The notes: a model not told the origin generated them from the sequence alone. Shown: positions 1 through 7,326, counted from the stretch's first letter. The stretch is DNA of 17,976 nucleotides from DAHUXT01 sp036378295 (GCA_036378295.1 DASUWS010000360.1:1-17976); one strand, 5' to 3'. Translations and numbers: made by a program.

Positions 1-419
1 CCCGCGCGCTCGAAATAGCTCAGCAGTTGGCCCAGGCTCTGTTCGAGGCGATCCCGGTCTTCGCTCGCCATCTCACTGACCATATCATCCAGCGACTGGC
101 GCCAATCGCTTACCTCACCGCAGATCGCTTCGCCCTCAGGCGTCAGGCGTAGCAGCGTGATGCGCCGGTCCTTGCTGCTGGTGACACGTTCCAGATAGCC
201 GCGAGCCGCCAATCCATCGACGACGCCGACGGTACTCGCGTGGCTGGTTCCTAACTGAAGCGCCAGCCGGCTGATGGACGTGGCGAACGACTTGGTATGC
301 CAGACGAAGAGCAGCGTCTGAATCTGGACCGGTGTGAGGCGGGTATCACGTGCCTCGCGCAGTGTCAGGGCGCGCATGGCTTGTCCGACACGTACCAGCA
401 TGAGGCTCAGCCGGTCCAT
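1..419 (-). CDS. MarR-family transcriptional regulator (3' end cut by window edge)
   Basis: A reading frame opens with ATG at 419 (minus) and stays open to base 1, giving 139 residues without a stop. An AGGAG site lies at 428-432, 8 nt before the ATG. The layout is that of a MarR winged-helix repressor: an N-terminal dimerisation helix (MDRLSLMLVRVGQAMRAL), a helix-turn-helix at about residues 48-72 (SISRLALQLGTSHASTVGVV), and a wing with the family's D-x-R signature (TSSKDRRITLLRLTPEG, about 80-96), then a C-terminal helix. MarR proteins bind small ligands and repress efflux or detoxification genes; the target here is unknown because downstream sequence is outside the window. Only a few C-terminal residues are probably missing. 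Family assignment is firm, function is not. Confidence 0.85.
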   Translation of the reverse strand, partial: MDRLSLMLVRVGQAMRALTLREARDTRLTPVQIQTLLFVWHTKSFATSISRLALQLGTSHASTVGVVDGLAARGYLERVTSSKDRRITLLRLTPEGEAICGEVSDWRQSLDDMVSEMASEDRDRLEQSLGQLLSYFERA

Positions 420-538
420 AGCACTAACTCCTACCAGTCTCCGCCGCGCGTGACCCGCCCGCAATCCGAAAGTCGGACGAATAGCTACAGCAAGATGATA
501 GACCAGCGCTCTCAGGGACGCCAGGAGATGAACGGCAA

Positions 539-1054
539 TTATTCAGACTGCCCGGTAATCCGGGTGGTCGCCTCAGCCTGGCGTCGCGCGGCTTCCTTGA
601 GGAAATGTGCGATTGTCTCGAGCTGGTCATCCGTGTAGCTCGCGAAGAGGTCTTCCATCGACCGCACAAAGTCGTCAAAGAGCGGACCCAAACTGGCGGT
701 GCGCTCGGGCAGGCTTTCGATCAGGACGCTGCGCTTATCCTCAGGATGCGGAATGCGCCTGGCAAACCCTTTTTGCTCCAGCCGGTTGACCAGGCCCGTT
801 ACCGAAGCGGGAGCCAACCCGGCGCGGCGCGCCAGCTCACCCGCAGTGAGCGGCCCGAAGCGGTCGAGCAAGTCGAGCGTCTTCTCCTCGGTTGCGCTGA
901 GATGCTGACGGGCGGCAAGCGCGGTGTGAAACATGATCGTCGCCGCGCTCAGCTCGCGTCCCGCGGCCAGCACCGCCCGCCCCAATTCGGCACGACGAGC
1001 CGAATGGTCTGATTCAGCATGTTTTCCCGCAGATGTGCGCGCAGAGGTTGACAT
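539..1054 (-). CDS. MarR-family transcriptional repressor, divergent from FAD monooxygenase
   Basis: A 171-residue winged-helix regulator. Helix-turn-helix at about residues 69-92 (LTAGELARRAGLAPASVTGL) and a wing with the MarR D-x-R motif (RRIPHPEDKRSV, about 99-110); an N-terminal tail of about 20 residues looks disordered. I chose ATG at 1054; an in-frame ATG at 1066 is also possible. Neither has a clear Shine-Dalgarno, and a TATGAT box at 1062-1067 (minus) sits so close to 1054 that the mRNA may be nearly leaderless. The gene is transcribed away from the FAD monooxygenase at 1135, and the shared gap holds a perfect palindrome, so autoregulation plus repression of the monooxygenase is the likely role (inference). 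It is a tandem neighbour of, but clearly different in sequence from, the MarR gene at 1-419. Confidence 0.88.
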   Translation of the reverse strand: MSTSARTSAGKHAESDHSARRAELGRAVLAAGRELSAATIMFHTALAARQHLSATEEKTLDLLDRFGPLTAGELARRAGLAPASVTGLVNRLEQKGFARRIPHPEDKRSVLIESLPERTASLGPLFDDFVRSMEDLFASYTDDQLETIAHFLKEAARRQAEATTRITGQSE

Positions 1055-1076
1055 GTTCAGAATCATACCATATATA
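1048..1076 (+). promoter_or_regulatory. Promoter of the FAD monooxygenase gene
   Basis: Consensus -35 TTGACA at 1048-1053, a 17-bp spacer, and TATATA at 1071-1076 as -10. The -35 overlaps the start codon of the divergent marR gene. Transcription would begin inside the palindrome at 1077-1102, the right place for repression. Confidence 0.7.
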
Positions 1077-1102
1077 TTATTTCGTTCGCGCGAACGAAAT
1101 AA
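1077..1102. promoter_or_regulatory. Perfect 26-bp palindrome, likely MarR operator
   Basis: Every base from 1077 to 1102 pairs with its partner around the centre between 1089 and 1090; each half-site reads TTATTTCGTTCGC outward to inward. It lies between the divergent marR (539-1054) and monooxygenase (1135) genes, directly after the -10 box of the latter. MarR-family repressors bind such palindromes in their own divergent promoters; the specific pairing here is inference from position. Confidence 0.8.
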
Positions 1103-1134
1103 ATGTCGTCTCTACGTTCACTCTGGAGGAGTCC

Positions 1135-2358
1135 ATGACATCCGCATTGATCATTGGCGGCGGCATCGCTGGCCCGGTCGCCGCGATGGCGCTTCAACGC
1201 GCCGGAATAGATGCCAGTGTCTACGAAGCCTATGACAGCAGCGCGGGGCTCGCCGTCGGCGCATACCTGACCATCGCCGTGAATGGTCTCGACGCGTTGC
1301 GCGCCATCGACGCCCATCGGCCCGTCCTCGAAGCCGGTTTTCCCTCCCGGTCCATCGCGTTCTTCAGAGGCACCGGCAAGCGGCTGGGAACCGTGCCCAT
1401 CGGCGGAACATTGCCCGACGGCACCGTCACCCATACCATTAAGCGGGCCGACCTGTATCGCGTAGTACACGAGGAGGCGACCCGTCGTGGGATTCGTATC
1501 GAACATGGCAAGCGGCTCATAGGCGCCGAGGTGACACCAGCAGGTGGGGTCGTCGCTACATTTGCCGATAGCACCCAGGCGAGCGGGGATCTGCTGATTG
1601 GCGCGGATGGCATCCATTCGGCCACCCGGCGCATCATCGATGCCAAGGCTCCCAGCCCGCACTATACCGGCATGGGGAATATCGGCGGCTTCGCGCGCGT
1701 CCCCTCGCTGAGCGCTCAACCGGGACTCTACAACATGGTCTTCGGCAAGCGCTGCTTCTTTGGCTATACGGTCAGCCCCGCGGGCGAGGTCTGGTGGTTT
1801 GCCAATCCGCCCAGCACCCACGAGTTGACCCACACCGAGCTGGCGGCCATGACCACCGCGCAATGGAAGGAGCGGCTGATCGAGCTATTCAAGGTGGATA
1901 AGACGCCCGCCGTCGAGATCATCCGTGCCACGCCCGAGAACTTCACCGGCACGAACCAATACGATATGCCTTCAGTGCCTATCTGGCATAAGGGGCCGAT
2001 GGTCATCATAGGTGACGCTGCGCACGCGGTCTCCCCATCCTCCGGCCAGGGCGCCTCGATGGCCTGTGAGGATGCAATCGTGCTGGCGCAATGCCTGCGC
2101 GATGTACCAGACATCCCACAGGCGTTTGCCGCGTATGAGCGGTTGCGCCGCGAGCGGGTGGAGCGGGTCGTCGCGTATGGGGCGAGGTTTGGCAGCAGCA
2201 AGACTGTTGGACCGGTGGCGCGGGTGTTGCGCGACCTGATGCTGCCACTCATACTCAAGCGCTCGGCAGGAAGTGGCAGCGTTGAAGGGCTTTCCTGGCT
2301 GTTCGACTACCATATCGAATGGGAGCGCCGGGTGAACCCTGCGACCCTGGCCGCCTGA
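1135..2358 (+). CDS. FAD-dependent monooxygenase (PHBH/TetX-like aromatic hydroxylase family)
   Basis: A 407-residue flavoprotein of the class A hydroxylase family. The FAD Rossmann motif GGGIAG is at residues 8-13 with the ribose-binding acid E31 (VYEAYD); the DG motif is LIGADGIHSATRR (about 154-166); the GD motif GDAAHAVSPSSGQGAS begins near residue 293. Such enzymes use NAD(P)H and O2 to hydroxylate small aromatic or polyketide substrates, including antibiotics (TetX, Rox). The substrate cannot be told from sequence. The start at 1135 has GGAGGA at 1125-1130, 4 nt upstream; the frame stays open further upstream but that would run through the promoter and operator. A divergent MarR repressor and a palindromic operator suggest induction by the substrate or a related compound. 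A terminator follows at 2397. Confidence 0.9.
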   Translation: MTSALIIGGGIAGPVAAMALQRAGIDASVYEAYDSSAGLAVGAYLTIAVNGLDALRAIDAHRPVLEAGFPSRSIAFFRGTGKRLGTVPIGGTLPDGTVTHTIKRADLYRVVHEEATRRGIRIEHGKRLIGAEVTPAGGVVATFADSTQASGDLLIGADGIHSATRRIIDAKAPSPHYTGMGNIGGFARVPSLSAQPGLYNMVFGKRCFFGYTVSPAGEVWWFANPPSTHELTHTELAAMTTAQWKERLIELFKVDKTPAVEIIRATPENFTGTNQYDMPSVPIWHKGPMVIIGDAAHAVSPSSGQGASMACEDAIVLAQCLRDVPDIPQAFAAYERLRRERVERVVAYGARFGSSKTVGPVARVLRDLMLPLILKRSAGSGSVEGLSWLFDYHIEWERRVNPATLAA

Positions 2359-2396
2359 GCCGCTGACCACTTCCCGGTATATCCTCATGTTCGACC

Positions 2397-2435
2397 GTCG
2401 CCAGTCGCCGCACGAAGTTTCGGCTGGCGACTTTT
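2397..2435 (+). terminator. Rho-independent terminator of the FAD monooxygenase
   Basis: GTCGCCAG at 2397-2404 pairs with CTGGCGAC at 2424-2431, with an inner CCG/CGG extension across a 3-nt bulge, and TTTT follows immediately. It lies 38 bp after the stop codon. Confidence 0.75.
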
Positions 2436-2436
2436 G

Positions 2437-2472
2437 TGTGATCGTATGTGTGATCATATTTGTGATCATAAT
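2437..2472. repeat. Three tandem 12-bp repeats upstream of the exporter operon
   Basis: TGTGATCGTATG, TGTGATCATATT and TGTGATCATAAT follow each other without gaps; the core TGTGATC recurs at 2437, 2449 and 2461. The array ends 30 bp before the -35 box of the next operon and starts right behind the terminator tail, so it may bind a regulator. The function is inferred from position only. Confidence 0.75.
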
Positions 2473-2502
2473 TGCGTAGGGCGAAGGTCTGATGTTTCAG
2501 TC

Positions 2503-2531
2503 TTGACTAAACGAACTGAACGTTCTAGCAT
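2503..2531 (+). promoter_or_regulatory. Promoter of the GbsR-ABC exporter operon with an operator-like dyad
   Basis: TTGACT at 2503-2508, exact 17-bp spacer, TAGCAT at 2526-2531. The palindrome GAACGTTC (2518-2525) fills the spacer next to the -10, where a repressor, possibly the operon's own first gene product, could block polymerase. Confidence 0.65.
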
Positions 2532-2582
2532 CTCTCTCAGCGATACGTATCCGCGAACAATTGTCAGTGCCTGGAGGGCCAC

Positions 2583-3071
2583 ATGTCTGAGCCGCAGCCA
2601 TTATCCGCCGAAGCGCAAAGCTTTGTCGAGGACATGGGTGTTAACTTCGAACGCTATACGCTGCCGCGTATTGGTGGCCGCCTTCTGGGCTTGTTGCTGG
2701 TCGCTGACAGACCGCTCTCGCTGGATGACCTCGCGAGCATCCTGAGCGTCTCACGCGCTTCTGTCTCGACCAACATGCGGCTGATCCTGGCGATTGGGCT
2801 GGCTGAACTGGTGACGCGACCGGGCGACCGGCGTGACTACTACCAGTTTACCCCCAATGCCTGGGAGCGTGTGATGCTCCTTGATCTGGAGGGTATCCAG
2901 GCGTGGCGCAAGCTTGCCGAGCGTGGCTTGGAGGCCATTGAGTCGTCTGAGATTACCGCTCGTGAGCACCTGGACGAGATGATCGCGTTTTGCGATCTGA
3001 TGCTTGGCACGCTCCAAGCAGCAGTGGAACGCTGGAGAGCACTCCAGCAGGCAAAAAAGAGAGAGAAGTGA
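2583..3071 (+). CDS. GbsR/MarR-type winged-helix regulator of the downstream ABC exporter
   Basis: A 162-residue protein with a start-proximal helix (EAQSFVEDMGVNFERY) typical of GbsR-like MarR relatives, a helix-turn-helix at about residues 46-66 (LSLDDLASILSVSRASVSTN), a wing (VTRPGDRRDYYQFT, about 77-90) and a long C-terminal helical region ending in a lysine-rich tail. The ATG at 2583 is preceded by GGAGGG at 2573-2578. It is the first gene of an operon with the ATPase (8-bp gap) and permease, so it most likely controls exporter expression. GbsR itself senses choline in Bacillus; nothing here points to choline, and ligand identity is unknown. Confidence 0.85.
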   Translation: MSEPQPLSAEAQSFVEDMGVNFERYTLPRIGGRLLGLLLVADRPLSLDDLASILSVSRASVSTNMRLILAIGLAELVTRPGDRRDYYQFTPNAWERVMLLDLEGIQAWRKLAERGLEAIESSEITAREHLDEMIAFCDLMLGTLQAAVERWRALQQAKKREK

Positions 3072-3079
3072 AGTTGGCC

Positions 3080-4009
3080 ATGACCACACTGGTCGAAACG
3101 CAAGGGCTGACCAAACACTATGGCTCCAGCCGTGGCATCGAAGACGTGACATTCATGATTGCCGAGGGCGAGGTCTTCGGCTTTCTAGGACCGAATGGCG
3201 CGGGTAAGACCACGACCATACGTACATTGATGGGTTTGCTGAGGCCGAGTGCTGGCACCGCGCGTATCGCTGGGCTGGATTGCTGGGCTCAATCCACAGA
3301 GGTCAAGCGTCTGGTGGGGTATCTTCCCGGCGAGTTGTCGCTGGACCCGAACCTGACTGGTGGCCAGATTCTCGAATATTTCGGGAATCTGCGCGGGGGA
3401 GTCGATCAGTCATATCTCAAGCAGTTGGTCGACCGGATGGGCCTCGACCCCACCCGCAAGTTCCGGCAGTACTCCAGCGGCAATAAGCGCAAGATCGGCA
3501 TTGTACAGGCCTTTATGCATCGTCCGCGCCTGCTGATTCTCGATGAGCCAACCAGCGGTCTGGACCCGCTCAACCAGCAGGAGTTCGACCGCATGGTGAA
3601 GGAAGTGCGCGACGAGGGACGCACGGTTTTCCTGTCGTCGCACATCCTTACTGAAGTCGAACAGACCTGCACCCGCGTGGCGATTATTCGCGAGGGTCGG
3701 TTGGTGCGCGTCGGCGGAGTATCCGAGCTCAAAGATATCAAGCGCCATGACGTTACGATCACGTTCGCCGGGGACGTGCCGCTCGATGCATTCAAGACGC
3801 TGCCGGGCGTCGAGCAGGCGGACGCGCTGCCGGATGGGCACACACTGCGCCTGGCAGTTTCCGGCGGACTGGACGGCGTCATCAAGGCAGCGGCGCAGTA
3901 TCCCATCGTAACCCTGATCAGTCAGGAACCCAGCCTGGAAGACATCTTCCTTCGCTTCTACGAGGACGACGGTGTGCCCGCCAGGGAGGCCAGTCATGTG
4001 GTTCCGTAG
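3080..4009 (+). CDS. ABC exporter ATP-binding subunit (drug/antibiotic export type)
   Basis: A 309-residue ATPase. Walker A GPNGAGKTT at about 37-45, Q-loop region near YLPGELSLDP, signature SSGNK at about 132-136 (a variant of LSGGQ common in this subgroup), Walker B LLILDEPTSGLDP at 151-163, and the H-loop histidine in LSSHIL (H188). The last 90 residues form the DrrA/CcmA-like C-terminal extension (EPSLEDIFLRFYEDD). It powers the permease encoded next. GAGAGAAG at 3061-3068 lies 11 nt before the ATG at 3080; an in-frame GTG at 3068, overlapping the regulator's stop codon, is an alternative that would add four residues. It overlaps the permease gene by 14 bp, which implies translational coupling. 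Confidence 0.92.
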   Translation: MTTLVETQGLTKHYGSSRGIEDVTFMIAEGEVFGFLGPNGAGKTTTIRTLMGLLRPSAGTARIAGLDCWAQSTEVKRLVGYLPGELSLDPNLTGGQILEYFGNLRGGVDQSYLKQLVDRMGLDPTRKFRQYSSGNKRKIGIVQAFMHRPRLLILDEPTSGLDPLNQQEFDRMVKEVRDEGRTVFLSSHILTEVEQTCTRVAIIREGRLVRVGGVSELKDIKRHDVTITFAGDVPLDAFKTLPGVEQADALPDGHTLRLAVSGGLDGVIKAAAQYPIVTLISQEPSLEDIFLRFYEDDGVPAREASHVVP

Positions 4010-5648
4010 CATCTATCTCAAAACGCTGCGCGAGTACCGCATCGGCATCTTTGGCTGGGGCATAGGCATGGGCCTGCTCATGTACACGGTCCTGTCTGCT
4101 GTCTCCTCGGTGATAGCGACGCCAGCGGCTCGCGCCGATCTCGTCGCTCTCTCCAGGTCGTTCAACTGGATCGCCGAGCCGATACAGGTTGATACGGCTG
4201 GTGGCTATGCGACGTGGAAATATGGCTTCACGATTCTGGTCATGGCCCTCTGGGCGATCCTGGTAGGGAGCCGCATGCTGCGCGGCGAGGAGGAGCGCGG
4301 CTCGATGGATGCCCTGCTCTCGCTGCCGCGTGGGCGCTTGCGGGTGGCGCTGGAGAAACTGGCGGCCATGTGGACGGCGCTCCTGCTGATGGCGGTGCTC
4401 ATCGGTCTGCTGACGTTTGCGGGTGGCGCTCGCGCCAATGCTGATTTCGGCCTGAGCAGCGGTCTGGTCTTTGGCCTGAATCTCGCCCTGATCTGCGGCG
4501 TCTTTGGCAGCATCGCCCTGCTGATCTCGCAATTCACTCAGGAGCGGCGGGTGGCATCTGGTATGACGGGCGGGTTGCTGCTGTTGTCTATCATGGTCGA
4601 TATGGTGCATCGGGTCATTCCTGGCACGGACTGGCTATCCCGCCTATCGCCGATCTACTACTACAATCTGAGCAAGCCGCTGATTCCGAGCTACGGTACT
4701 GATCCCATCGCCTTGCTGGTCATGGTGGCGCTGAGCGTCGTCTTGAGCGGGGCCGCGTTGTTCCTCTTTGTCCGGCGCGACGTGGGGGCGGCAGTGATGC
4801 TGCCGCGCTGGTTGCGCGCGCCACAGCGGACCGTGCGACCTGAGCAGGCGCTGCCAGCGAACGCCTGGTCGTTGCGCTCGCTCTATACGCGCGGCCTGGC
4901 GAAGGTTGCCATGCCCACCTTCTGGTGGACACTGGCCATCGCAGGGTTTGCCGCGTTTATGGTCGTCGTCGTCCAGCAAACGGAGAAGACGCTCAGGGAC
5001 CTGTATGAAAGCTCGCCGCTGCTGAGCGGCCTGATTACCAAGGTCGGTGGAGGCGATGTCAACACCAACGCCTCTCTCTTGAGCTTCCTCTTCGTGTTCT
5101 TGCCCGTGCTGCTGATGGCCTTTGCTGTCACGCAGGCGAGCCGCTGGGCAGCCGATGAAGAAGACGGTCTGCAAGAACTGGTGCTCGCGACGCCACAGCC
5201 ACGTCTGAAGGTGCTATTAGCGCGTTTTGGCGCGCTGACCACCGCGACGGTGATCATTGCAGTGCTGACGTTCGCCGCCGTGGTGCTGACTTCGGCGCTG
5301 AGTGGCCTGAAGCTCGACGAGGGTAATCTAACCGCCGCATCGCTCTCGATCATCCCCATGGGATTGCTGATGGGTGCTCTGGGCTATCTGTTCTCTGGCT
5401 GGCTGCGCACGGCGGTGGATACCGGCCTGATGAGTTTCCTGCTGGTGATCTGGTTTGTCATCAGCTTTATTGGCCCAGAGCTGGGTTGGTCCGAAACCAC
5501 GCTGCGGCTCTCCGCTTTCTACTATTATGGCACGCCACTGGTGCATGGGCTGGCACTCGGAGATGTCCTCTTCGTGTTGGCGGTCGCCGCTGCGGCGCTG
5601 GTGCTGGCGTCGGTCCGGTTTGTGCGCAAAGATATCGCGAAGTCATAG
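3996..5648 (+). CDS. ABC-2 exporter permease, two fused half-permeases
   Basis: A 550-residue membrane protein with about 12 predicted helices in two homologous halves. Each half carries the same cytosolic motif after its second helix: RMLRGEEERGSMDALLSLPR (about 93-112) and SRWAADEEDGLQELVLATPQ (about 382-401), and each has a tyrosine-rich segment near its last helices (SPIYYYNL near 218-225, SAFYYYGT near 506-513). This fits the COG3559 group of putative polyketide-antibiotic exporters, where one chain replaces a permease dimer. The ATG at 3996 has GGGAGG at 3984-3989, 6 nt upstream. The substrate is unknown; the regulator-ATPase-permease order suggests inducible efflux of a toxic compound. 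Confidence 0.88.
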   Translation: MWFRSIYLKTLREYRIGIFGWGIGMGLLMYTVLSAVSSVIATPAARADLVALSRSFNWIAEPIQVDTAGGYATWKYGFTILVMALWAILVGSRMLRGEEERGSMDALLSLPRGRLRVALEKLAAMWTALLLMAVLIGLLTFAGGARANADFGLSSGLVFGLNLALICGVFGSIALLISQFTQERRVASGMTGGLLLLSIMVDMVHRVIPGTDWLSRLSPIYYYNLSKPLIPSYGTDPIALLVMVALSVVLSGAALFLFVRRDVGAAVMLPRWLRAPQRTVRPEQALPANAWSLRSLYTRGLAKVAMPTFWWTLAIAGFAAFMVVVVQQTEKTLRDLYESSPLLSGLITKVGGGDVNTNASLLSFLFVFLPVLLMAFAVTQASRWAADEEDGLQELVLATPQPRLKVLLARFGALTTATVIIAVLTFAAVVLTSALSGLKLDEGNLTAASLSIIPMGLLMGALGYLFSGWLRTAVDTGLMSFLLVIWFVISFIGPELGWSETTLRLSAFYYYGTPLVHGLALGDVLFVLAVAAAALVLASVRFVRKDIAKS

Positions 5649-5660
5649 CATCATCGATGC

Positions 5661-5679
5661 GCCCAATCTGGGCCTTTCT
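5661..5679 (+). terminator. Short hairpin with T-rich tail after the exporter operon
   Basis: GCCCA (5661-5665), loop ATC, TGGGC (5669-5673), then CTTTCT. The stem is only 5 bp, so it may be weak; it starts 12 bp after the permease stop. Confidence 0.5.
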
Positions 5680-5703
5680 GTGACCTTTCGACGAGTAAAC
5701 CAA

Positions 5704-5732
5704 ACGCCCCTTCCATTATCTGGAGGGGGCGT
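5704..5732 (-). terminator. Hairpin terminator, copy 1 of a repeated element
   Basis: ACGCCCCTTCCA (5704-5715) pairs with TGGAGGGGGCGT (5721-5732) with one G-T wobble and a 5-nt loop. Read on the minus strand the stem is followed by a T-rich stretch (GTTTGGTTTAC), so it should end the oxidoreductase transcript, whose stop lies 21 bp away. It can also serve as a backstop for the converging exporter operon. An equal copy, differing only in the loop, lies at 7327-7355. Confidence 0.75.
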
Positions 5733-5753
5733 CGCGCTGCTCCGGCGTGCGAC

Positions 5754-6701
5754 TCATGGGACGAGCACGATCTTGCCGCGTGTATGGTTCTCCTCGCTGA
5801 GCCGGTGCGCCTCGGCTGCCTCAGCGAGCGGAAATGTGCGCGCAATCTCCACACGGAGTCTTCCGGTCTCGAAAAGATGAGCAATCTCCGCCAGCTGGTT
5901 GCTACTCGTGTGAACAAGAATGCGCGCGGATTTCACGTTATGCGCCTGGGCCACGGATTCATCGGGTGTGTCTGTGATCGAGACGAGGATTCCATCCGGC
6001 TTGAGGACAGCGTACGAGCGCTCTTGTGTCGTTTCACCCATGGTATCCAGCACGACATCGACCGTGCGCCCAACATCTTCGAAGCACTCATGGGTGTAGT
6101 CAATCACCTGATCAACGCCCAGATCGCGGAGAAAGTCGGCGTTGTGGGCAGAGGCGGTACCAATGACGCGCGCGCCCTTCCACTTCGCGAGTTGGACGGC
6201 CATATGGCCAACTCCGCCCGCAGCGGCATGCACGAGCAGTGTCTGGCCAGCCTGGAGGTGTGCCGCCTCGAAAAGCGCCTGCCAGGCAGTGAGTGTTACC
6301 AGCGGCACTGCCGCGGCTTCGACAAATGAGAGTACTGAGGGTTTCTTCGCGAGATCGCTCACGGGAGCGGCTACATACTCGGCGTAGGCATTGCCGAACT
6401 CTGGAAAACGCACCATCCCGAAGACCTCGTCACCGGGGGCGAACTGATCAACGCCGCTCCCCACCTCCTCAACCACGCCCGCGATATCCCAGCCCAGGAT
6501 AATCGGGGACTGCAGAGGGCCAGGGAAGCTCTGCCCTTCGCGCGTCTTCCAGTCAACAGGATTCACGCCCGCCGCCCCTACCCGTACGAGCACTTCGCCC
6601 GCCTCTGGCTCAGGGCGTTGCGTTTCTTCGTAGGTCAACTCGTCAGGTCCACCGTACTGGTGCAGACGAACGACATGCATCGGTGCCATAGGAGCATGCA
6701 T
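5754..6701 (-). CDS. Zinc-free MDR oxidoreductase (quinone oxidoreductase-like, NAD(P)H)
   Basis: A 315-residue medium-chain dehydrogenase/reductase. The N-terminal catalytic domain shows the family sequence GVNPVDWKTREG and GWDIAGVVEEVG (about 45-81); the nucleotide-binding Rossmann motif is AAAGGVGHMAVQ (159-170). The zinc-ligand cysteines and GHE motif of alcohol dehydrogenases are absent, as in quinone reductases. Likely role: NADPH-dependent reduction of quinones or reactive carbonyls. The first ATG at 6701 is preceded by GAGAGGAAG, about 8 nt upstream; downstream ATGs at 6689 and 6680 lack a better site. It is divergent from the HxlR regulator at 6922, and HxlR proteins commonly control such oxidoreductases in response to quinone or aldehyde stress (family knowledge; the specific link is inference). 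Confidence 0.88.
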   Translation of the reverse strand: MHAPMAPMHVVRLHQYGGPDELTYEETQRPEPEAGEVLVRVGAAGVNPVDWKTREGQSFPGPLQSPIILGWDIAGVVEEVGSGVDQFAPGDEVFGMVRFPEFGNAYAEYVAAPVSDLAKKPSVLSFVEAAAVPLVTLTAWQALFEAAHLQAGQTLLVHAAAGGVGHMAVQLAKWKGARVIGTASAHNADFLRDLGVDQVIDYTHECFEDVGRTVDVVLDTMGETTQERSYAVLKPDGILVSITDTPDESVAQAHNVKSARILVHTSSNQLAEIAHLFETGRLRVEIARTFPLAEAAEAHRLSEENHTRGKIVLVP

Positions 6702-6857
6702 TGCTCGGTCTTCCTCTCTCTCACTTCTTGGCCATCGCTTGCAACCGCGCTGTATGGCGGTCTGGGCTGGTTCTACTCTGGTGCTGCTCTGGCGGCTCCC
6801 CTGAGAAGGATTCAGGCTGGGCAGAGTTCACTTCAACTATGGCGCCATGCCTACAAT

Positions 6858-6871
6858 TATGCAAGTATGCA
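6858..6871. promoter_or_regulatory. Direct repeat TATGCA in the divergent control region
   Basis: TATGCA occurs at 6858-6863 and 6866-6871, an 8-bp period, within the gap between the oxidoreductase and hxlR-type genes. On the minus strand TTGCAT (6859-6864) with CATAGT (6836-6841, 17-bp spacer) could form the oxidoreductase promoter. Confidence 0.4.
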
Positions 6872-6879
6872 CATTATCG

Positions 6880-6904
6880 TGGTATAGTACCGAAATTGAT
6901 ACCA
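6880..6904. promoter_or_regulatory. Operator-like inverted repeat at the HxlR gene promoter
   Basis: TGGTAT (6880-6885) and ATACCA (6899-6904) form a perfect inverted repeat with a 13-bp spacer. The left arm overlaps a smaller dyad, GGTA-TAG-TACC (6881-6891), and the -10-like TATAGT at 6883-6888. Half-site spacing of two helical turns suits a winged-helix dimer, so autoregulation by the HxlR protein is plausible. Confidence 0.5.
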
Positions 6905-6921
6905 AAGAAAGGTGCGGCGAT

Positions 6922-7305
6922 ATGAGACGGCGGCACTATGAAGGCGAGTACAGCTGCTCCGTTGAGGCAACGCTCGATGTGATTGGTGGCAAGTGGAAAG
7001 GGGTCATCCTGTTTTATCTGCTCGATGGCACCAAACGCTTCGGCGAGTTACGCCGCCTGTTACCGGAAGTGACCCAGCGCATGCTGACGCTGCAACTGCG
7101 CGAGTTGGAAGAGGCCGGGATTGTCCATCGTGAGGTCTATCGCGAAGTGCCGCCCAGGGTGGAATATTCTTTGACGCCGTTCGGCAAAACACTCGAACCG
7201 ATTCTGCTGCTCATGGGCGACTGGGGACACGACTACATGGCGCACTTGCTCACACTCCGGCGTGAGCGAACAGCCAGAGCACGCGTGCCAGAGCCAGCAC
7301 AATAG
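6922..7305 (+). CDS. HxlR-family transcriptional regulator
   Basis: A 127-residue winged-helix protein with the hallmark HxlR opening: a conserved cysteine at residue 12 (YSCSVEATLDVIGGKWKGVI), the HTH region KRFGELRRLLPEVTQRMLTLQLRELE and the wing YREVPPRVEYSLTPFGKTL. In HypR and YodB the matching N-terminal cysteine senses disulfide, quinone or aldehyde stress; this residue is present here. The ATG at 6922 was chosen because the protein family starts just before this motif and AAAGG lies at 6908-6912; upstream in-frame ATGs at 6847 and 6859 would run through the promoter region. It is divergent from the oxidoreductase at 5754-6701, its most likely target. Confidence 0.9.
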   Translation: MRRRHYEGEYSCSVEATLDVIGGKWKGVILFYLLDGTKRFGELRRLLPEVTQRMLTLQLRELEEAGIVHREVYREVPPRVEYSLTPFGKTLEPILLLMGDWGHDYMAHLLTLRRERTARARVPEPAQ

Positions 7306-7326
7306 CCTGCACCGCGGATACAACAA

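Noticed and set aside
2437..2472. Could the 12-bp repeats be a CRISPR array or plasmid iterons?
   Set aside because: There are no spacers, units are too short for CRISPR, and no replication protein or origin features are nearby.
2434..2745. Open frame whose first residues read as a Cys-Asp-His repeat (CDRM, CDHI, CDHN).
   Set aside because: The pattern only reflects the 12-bp DNA repeats; the start is TTG without a ribosome site, it lies upstream of the promoter, and it overlaps the regulator gene in another frame.
3918..4610. A 230-codon antisense frame over the ATPase/permease junction.
   Set aside because: Composition is Gln/His/Arg-rich as in GC-rich shadow frames and it opposes two confident genes.
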